DNA from: CAYXXN01 sp964469055
GTDB taxonomy: Bacteria > Acidobacteriota > Thermoanaerobaculia > Multivoradales > JAHEKO01
Assembly (NCBI GenBank): GCA_964469055.1
Contig: CAYXXN010000111.1
Coordinates: 1 to 9,790 of the forward strand
Direction: 5' to 3'
DNA: 9,790 bases
Shown here piece by piece: positions 6,342-9,790 of this stretch (position 1 is its first letter; each line of letters begins with the position of its first letter). A program made the position numbers and the translations under genes. The notes beneath the pieces are model-generated. The model saw only the letters and a program-made list of their open reading frames with translations. It searched no databases and had not been told where the DNA came from.

Positions 6342-7746
6342 TGAACTGGTCGACCGCCGTCCCCGCCTCGTTGTCGTAGTCCTGGAGATCGGCCTTGAAG
6401 ACGAGAGCATCGATGGGCTTGTAGGCCAGGCCGAGCGTCCAGCTCTCGACGTCGCGAGCCGGGTCGTCGAGGAAGCGCGCCGGCACTTCCTCCTGGGTGT
6501 CGTAGGCCTCGAGCCGCAAGTAGGGAATCAAGGCGCCGGAGATCCCGTCGAAGGCGGCGGCCAGGTCGTAGCCGGCCTGCAGGTAATGCCCCGAGAGCCG
6601 CTCGCCGACTGACTCCTCGCCGGTCAGCCCCAGCGCCTCGTTGAGGGCCGCCGCGTCGGCGATCTCCCCCCGCACCCAGAGGCCGCGCAGCTCGAGCCCG
6701 CGCCACCTCCACTCGAGGTGACCCTCGGCCAGCGTCGTGCCGGCATCGACGGGCAGCCCGGCCGGCGTCTCCAGGCCCTGTCCCGAGTCGCCCCAGTAGA
6801 GCGAGGCCCCAGCCAGCAGACCCGGCAGACCGACGTAGTCGAGACGACCGACCCAAGCGAAGTCCTCGGCCAGCGCTTCCGAGCCCTGCTGCCGGCCGCC
6901 TCGCAAGCCGCCGGCCGAGAAGCCGGAGGCGTCGAGGCCGTCGACGAGGTAGACGCGGTAGCTCCAGCCCGCGAGCTCGCCGAAGAGCCCGAAGCCGTTC
7001 TCGCGCCAGGTCGTGGGCAGGAGCACGCGCTCGATGTCGGGTCGCCGCGCGCCGAGGAAGATCGGCGGCTCGTGGAGTTCGTTGACGAAGCCCATCGGCA
7101 CGAGCACCAACCCCACGCGACCGTTCGCCGCCGGCCTCGCCAGGTAGTCCAGGTAGGCGAACTCCATCGACACCGATCCCTCGGCGCCGGTCGAAGCGTG
7201 CTCGAACTCGATCTCCGAGTTGAACAGCCAGCGGTCGGTGAACTTGTAGCCCACGTAGACGACGGCGCGCAGGAAGTCGATCTCGTCCGAGCGGCCCGAG
7301 GGCGCGCCGTCGTCTCGGCGCTCGTCGAAATCCTGATAGAGCAGCTCGCCGTAGCCGCCGATCGAGAGACCCTGCTCCGCGTGGTAGACCTTGGACGCGG
7401 CAACGCCGAGGCCGTGCTCGCCCTCGGTGGCGGCGACCGCCGCCGGCCCCAAGCGCAGCCGCTCGAGCTCGGCCGCCAACACCTCCAACCGGCGGGCGAG
7501 CTCCGCGGTGTCGGGCGGCGCCGGCGCCACAACGCCCTCTGGGGTGGTCTCCGCGGCAGGCGGGCGAGTCGCCAGCAGAGCCTCGACCTGCGCCCGCAGC
7601 CCGGCCACCTCGCGCTCGAGGGCGTCGATCCTCTCCTCTTGCGCCGTGCCGGCGATTGCCGGACTGGTGAGAAGCACGAGCGCCAAGATCCCGACCGCGG
7701 CTCGGCCGACCCGAGGCCAGCCACCTCGCGTTCTCCGTTGGATCAA
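6316..7746 (-). CDS. Outer-membrane porin-like beta-barrel protein
   Basis: This 476-residue protein starts at TTG 7746. It has an Arg-rich n-region, a hydrophobic segment (about 17-30) and a probable cleavage site after S-P-A-I-A (28-32). Two short heptad-like helices follow (about 36-59 and 79-98) with a Pro-rich link, a periplasmic coiled coil before the barrel. From about 126 there are alternating amphipathic strands starting LSIGGYGELLYQDF and ending in the terminal Phe of AIGYLF, the usual outer-membrane assembly signal. The segments GFVNELHEPPIFLGARRP and LLPTTWRENGFGLFGEL are typical of a porin group often labelled phosphate-selective-porin-like; the substrate is not shown by the sequence. 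It lies 19 bp after fur and overlaps the flavoprotein gene, so it should be iron- or metal-regulated with them. Confidence 0.85.
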   Translation of the reverse strand: MIQRRTRGGWPRVGRAAVGILALVLLTSPAIAGTAQEERIDALEREVAGLRAQVEALLATRPPAAETTPEGVVAPAPPDTAELARRLEVLAAELERLRLGPAAVAATEGEHGLGVAASKVYHAEQGLSIGGYGELLYQDFDERRDDGAPSGRSDEIDFLRAVVYVGYKFTDRWLFNSEIEFEHASTGAEGSVSMEFAYLDYLARPAANGRVGLVLVPMGFVNELHEPPIFLGARRPDIERVLLPTTWRENGFGLFGELAGWSYRVYLVDGLDASGFSAGGLRGGRQQGSEALAEDFAWVGRLDYVGLPGLLAGASLYWGDSGQGLETPAGLPVDAGTTLAEGHLEWRWRGLELRGLWVRGEIADAAALNEALGLTGEESVGERLSGHYLQAGYDLAAAFDGISGALIPYLRLEAYDTQEEVPARFLDDPARDVESWTLGLAYKPIDALVFKADLQDYDNEAGTAVDQFNVAIGYLF

Positions 7747-7753
7747 GATGGTT

Positions 7754-7761
7754 CCCCCTCC
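7754..7761 (-). promoter_or_regulatory. Strong ribosome binding site deciding the porin TTG start
   Basis: On the minus strand this reads GGAGGGGG, 7 nt from the TTG at 7746-7744, between the fur stop and the porin gene. No ATG or GTG is available nearby in the porin frame, so the site fixes TTG as the start. Confidence 0.75.
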
Positions 7762-7765
7762 AGGC

Positions 7766-8224
7766 TCACTCGCTGCGCCGCTCGCGCGCCTCTCGCGCCT
7801 GTTTGCACAGCAGGCACCGACTGACGATCTGCAGGCTCGCCGCCTCGGGGTCGAAATCGTGGGCCCGGCACAGCTCGCGCTCGAGGGCGCGGATGGCGCC
7901 GCTGACGAACTCGACGACGCGGCCGCACTCCTGGCACACCAAGTGGTCGTGCGTGGGGCCGAGATGCACGTGCTCGTAGAGGTAGCGCTGACGGTCCAGT
8001 CGCACCTTGCGCACCAGGCCGCAATCGGCCAGCAGCTCGAGGCTGCGGTACACGCTGGCGCGCGAGATCTTGCGCCCCTTGCGCCGCAGTTCGCCGAGCA
8101 GTCGATCGGCATCGACGTGCTCGTGCCGCGAGAAGATCTCGTCGAAGAGAGCGAGCCGCGCGGGCGTCATGCGCAGGCCCTGACGGCGCACGTAGTTGTG
8201 GAAGAGGACGAGTTCGCGCTCCAT
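7766..8224 (-). CDS. fur: Fur-family metal-responsive transcription regulator
   Basis: This 152-residue dimeric repressor of the Fur superfamily has an N-terminal winged helix (about 1-85) including the recognition segment ISRASVYRSLELLADCGLV. Regulatory metal ligands align with E. coli Fur: H36 (H33), E84 (E81), H92 (H88) and H94 (H90). Structural zinc ligands are the two CxxC pairs, C97/C100 after THDH and C137/C140 in SRCLLC. The Fur (iron) identity is favoured by these residues and by the palindrome upstream, but Zur or PerR cannot be excluded by eye. It is the first gene of a minus-strand operon, 19 bp before the porin gene, and probably represses its own operon. The ATG at 8224 gives a normal N-terminus (RELVLFHNYVRRQGLRMTP), although its ribosome site is weak. 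Confidence 0.92.
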   Translation of the reverse strand: MERELVLFHNYVRRQGLRMTPARLALFDEIFSRHEHVDADRLLGELRRKGRKISRASVYRSLELLADCGLVRKVRLDRQRYLYEHVHLGPTHDHLVCQECGRVVEFVSGAIRALERELCRAHDFDPEAASLQIVSRCLLCKQAREARERRSE

Positions 8225-8233
8225 AGATCTTTG

Positions 8234-8250
8234 TTGAGATTCAATCTCAA
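8234..8250. promoter_or_regulatory. Fur-box-like operator, perfect 8-1-8 palindrome
   Basis: TTGAGATT-C-AATCTCAA is a perfect inverted repeat. Its core TGAGATTCAATCTCA agrees with the 7-1-7 Fur consensus TGATAATCATTATCA at 11 of 15 positions. It lies 9 bp upstream of the fur start codon, so bound repressor would block the fur-porin-flavoprotein-cytochrome operon. This is an AT-rich island in a very GC-rich region. Confidence 0.75.
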
Positions 8251-8257
8251 TAGATTG
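8242..8257. repeat. Second overlapping inverted repeat in the operator region
   Basis: CAATCT-CAAT-AGATTG is a 6-4-6 inverted repeat that shares its left arm with the main palindrome. Extended Fur operators are often built of overlapping AATCT/AGATT-type units, so a second dimer could bind here. Confidence 0.4.
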
Positions 8258-8262
8258 GCGTG

Positions 8263-8292
8263 ATCCTGGACTCTCTCGGTCCTCTTTGTCAA
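8263..8292 (-). promoter_or_regulatory. Possible fur operon promoter
   Basis: On the minus strand TTGACA (8292-8287) is a perfect -35 hexamer. The best -10 at 18-bp spacing is CAGGAT (8268-8263), which is poor. Transcription would begin near 8256, just before the palindrome, which is a good position for a repressor site. The -35 match may be chance. Confidence 0.3.
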
Positions 8293-8313
8293 CGAGGCGA
8301 CGCCCCGCCGCCG

Positions 8314-8319
8314 TACAAT
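8314..8319 (+). promoter_or_regulatory. Possible -10 element of a leaderless promoter
   Basis: TACAAT (5 of 6 to TATAAT) ends 9 nt before the GTG at 8329, placing transcription start at or just before the start codon. No Shine-Dalgarno sequence precedes this GTG. TTGTCA at 8286-8291 is too far away (22 bp) to be its -35. Confidence 0.45.
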
Positions 8320-8328
8320 CCGCCAGCC

Positions 8329-8619
8329 GTGACGCCCCTGCTGCTGCACCGGCCCCGCCAGCCGGTCTTGCCGATCGCCCTTCGCATCCTGCTCTTCGTC
8401 GTGGGCTGGGTGCTGCTGCTGGTCGGCGTCGCCGGGCTCGTTCTCCCCGGCCTCCAGGGATGCCTGACCATCGCCTTGGCTGCGGCGATCCTCTCGCTGG
8501 TGAGCGAAGGCGCCTACCGAGGGCTGCGCCGGGCCTTTCGCGGCTGGCCGCGCGGCTGGCGCCGCGTCGTGCGCCTGCGCGCCTGGCTCGAGCGCAAGCT
8601 CACCCGCCGGCGGGAGTGA
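8329..8619 (+). CDS. Small two-helix membrane protein, PGPGW-like
   Basis: This 96-residue protein from GTG 8329 has two predicted membrane helices (about 15-38 and 43-60) linked by a tight turn V-L-P-G-L-Q-G-C-L-T-I, and a strongly basic C-terminal third with Trp and Arg (RRAFRGWPRGWRRVVRLRAWLERKL). The PG turn followed by LTI and the basic tail resemble the uncharacterised PGPGW/DUF454-type membrane proteins; function is unknown. An ATG at 8260 is in frame but would add a Pro-rich leader across the fur promoter region, so I prefer the GTG. It is divergent from fur and convergent with gltA, and is the only gene of its transcript inside the window. Confidence 0.7.
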   Translation: MTPLLLHRPRQPVLPIALRILLFVVGWVLLLVGVAGLVLPGLQGCLTIALAAAILSLVSEGAYRGLRRAFRGWPRGWRRVVRLRAWLERKLTRRRE

Positions 8620-8638
8620 AGCCGGGGCGGGAGGCGCG

Positions 8639-9790
8639 TCAGCGCCGATCGAGTGGCACGAAGGGCCGCTCCGTCGCGCCGGTGTAGACCTGCCGCGGCC
8701 GGTGGATGCGGGTCGTCGCGTCGTCCCGCATCTCCTTCCAGTGCGCGATCCAGCCGGGGAGGCGCCCCAAGGCGAACATCACCGTGAACATGGCGGTGGG
8801 GATGCCCATGGCGCGGTAGATGATGCCGCTGTAGAAATCCACGTTGGGGTAGAGGTTGCGCGAAACGAAGTACTCGTCCTGGAGCGCCACCTCCTCGAGG
8901 CTGCGGGCGATCTCGAGCAGCGGATCGTCGACGCCCAGCTCGTCGAGCACCTCGTCGCAAGCCTTCTTCAGGAGCCTGGCTCGCGGGTCGTAGTTCTTGT
9001 AGACCCGGTGGCCGAAGCCCATCAGCCGGAAGTCGCTCGCCTTGTCCTTGGCGAGCTCGACGTACTTCCGGTAGTTGCCGCCGTCGCGCTGGATCATCTC
9101 CAGCATCTCGACCACCGCCTGGTTGGCGCCGCCGTGGAGGGGGCCCCACAGAGCGTTGATCCCGGCGGACACCGAGGCGAAGAGGTTCGCTCCCGAGGAG
9201 CCCACCATGCGCACCGTCGAGGTCGAGCAGTTCTGCTCGTGATCCGCGTGCAGGATCAGGAGCAGGTTCAAGGCCCGGTCGAGCACCGGCGAGACGACGT
9301 ACTCCTCCGACGGCACCGCGAACATCATGTGCAAGAAGTTCTGGGTGTAGGTCAGGTCGTTGCGGGGGTAGACAAACGGTTGTCCCACCAGCTTCTTGTA
9401 GGAGAAGGCCGCGATCGTCTTGGCCTTGGCGAGCAGCCGCACGATGTTCAAATCGACGTCGGCGTCGGTGCGCGCACCCGGGTAGTAGGTCGACAGCGAC
9501 GCCACCATCGTGGAGAGCATGGCCATGGGATGCGCGCCGGCGGCGTAGCCCTCGAAGAACTTCTTCATGTCCTCGTGGATGAGGGTGTGGCGGGTGAGCC
9601 GCTCCGAGAACGCCAGCCGCTGCTCGCGGGTGGGCAGGTCGCCGTAGATGAGCAGGTAGCACACCTCGCTGAAGCGCGCACCTTCCGCCACCTGCTCGAT
9701 GGGATACCCCCGATAGCGCAGGATCCCCTGCTCGCCGTCGATGAAGGTGATGCCGCGGGTGCAGGAGCCGGTGTTGGCGTAGCCGGGATC
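8639..9790 (-). CDS. gltA: Citrate synthase GltA (N-terminus outside window)
   Basis: This is a type II citrate synthase, which condenses acetyl-CoA and oxaloacetate as the entry step of the TCA cycle. The frame is open to the right edge; the 383 visible residues begin DPGYANTGSC, aligned with about residue 44 of E. coli GltA, so roughly 43 N-terminal residues are missing. Key segments are GQPFVYPRNDLTY, ILHADHEQNCSTSTVR, the catalytic His in WGPLHGGANQAV (codon 9134-9136), GFGHRVYKNYDPRA with the second His, and the catalytic Asp in NVDFYSGIIY. The C-terminus RPRQVYTG is typical. The position of E. coli Cys206, involved in NADH inhibition, is Ser here (9308-9310). The gene is convergent with the small membrane protein gene, with a 19-bp gap and no clear terminator. 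Confidence 0.97.
   Translation of the reverse strand, partial: DPGYANTGSCTRGITFIDGEQGILRYRGYPIEQVAEGARFSEVCYLLIYGDLPTREQRLAFSERLTRHTLIHEDMKKFFEGYAAGAHPMAMLSTMVASLSTYYPGARTDADVDLNIVRLLAKAKTIAAFSYKKLVGQPFVYPRNDLTYTQNFLHMMFAVPSEEYVVSPVLDRALNLLLILHADHEQNCSTSTVRMVGSSGANLFASVSAGINALWGPLHGGANQAVVEMLEMIQRDGGNYRKYVELAKDKASDFRLMGFGHRVYKNYDPRARLLKKACDEVLDELGVDDPLLEIARSLEEVALQDEYFVSRNLYPNVDFYSGIIYRAMGIPTAMFTVMFALGRLPGWIAHWKEMRDDATTRIHRPRQVYTGATERPFVPLDRR

Larger units (their letters stand above)
8225..8328. other. Divergent intergenic regulatory region
   Basis: This 104-bp gap separates fur (minus) from the small membrane protein gene (plus). It holds the Fur-like palindrome, a candidate promoter toward fur and a -10-like TACAAT toward the other gene. 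Binding of Fur may therefore affect both directions, although the plus-strand start lies about 75 bp from the palindrome. Confidence 0.6.

Noticed and set aside
6140..6856. Minus-strand open frame of 238 codons overlapping porin and flavoprotein
   Set aside because: It is in a different frame from both real genes, is low in complexity, and has no start signal.
7747..8112. Open frame extending the porin upstream into fur
   Set aside because: The extension runs through fur in another frame and has no signal peptide; the start with a ribosome site and signal peptide is at 7746.
8286..8291. TTGTCA as a -35 for the plus-strand gene
   Set aside because: The spacing to TACAAT is 22 bp, too long for a normal sigma-70-type promoter.
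8609..8655. Possible terminators between the convergent 8329 gene and gltA
   Set aside because: The only inverted repeats (CCGGC/GCCGG and GGCGC/GCGCC) have 5-bp stems and no T-run, and such repeats are common by chance at this GC content.
8514..9662. Long minus-strand open frame of about 380 codons
   Set aside because: It is a shifted shadow of gltA, with an Arg/Pro/Ala-rich product caused by the high GC content.

Overview
The window is a gene-dense, very GC-rich stretch of a Gram-negative chromosome. Evidence for a diderm cell is a probable outer-membrane beta-barrel with an N-terminal signal peptide and terminal Phe, an Sec/lipobox lipoprotein, a type II citrate synthase of the Gram-negative kind, and DapF, which makes the meso-diaminopimelate of peptidoglycan. 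No gene fixes the phylum. An acidobacterial or deltaproteobacterial-like environmental lineage would fit, but this is a guess. I see no mobile element, tRNA, rRNA or CRISPR array, and no stretch over 300 bases lacks a gene.

Left half, plus strand (2-5288): the 3' part of hslV, then hslU, a fibronectin-type-III lipoprotein, dapF and tyrS. The first four genes are almost fused end to end (2-bp gap, 11-bp overlap, 2-bp gap) and look co-transcribed. They couple a cytoplasmic ATP-dependent protease with a cell-envelope lipoprotein and a lysine/peptidoglycan enzyme. tyrS follows after 53 bp and appears to have its own leaderless-type promoter.

Middle, minus strand (8224 down to 5239): a tight four-gene operon of a Fur-family metalloregulator, an outer-membrane porin-like protein, an exported FMN-binding protein with a complete covalent flavinylation motif (DGITGAT), and a histidine-rich four-helix membrane protein that resembles a b-type cytochrome. 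Spacing is 19 bp, then a 26-bp overlap, then an ATGA overlap. A perfect 17-bp palindrome resembling a Fur box lies 9 bp upstream of the fur start codon, so the operon is probably iron- or metal-controlled and autoregulated. Taken together it looks like an envelope redox module: electrons from the membrane pool pass through heme b to a periplasmic flavoprotein, under metal control, with a dedicated outer-membrane channel. This is the most interesting part of the window.

Right end: a divergent small two-helix membrane protein (8329-8619, plus strand), probably leaderless, then the convergent 3' part of gltA (citrate synthase), which runs off the right edge.
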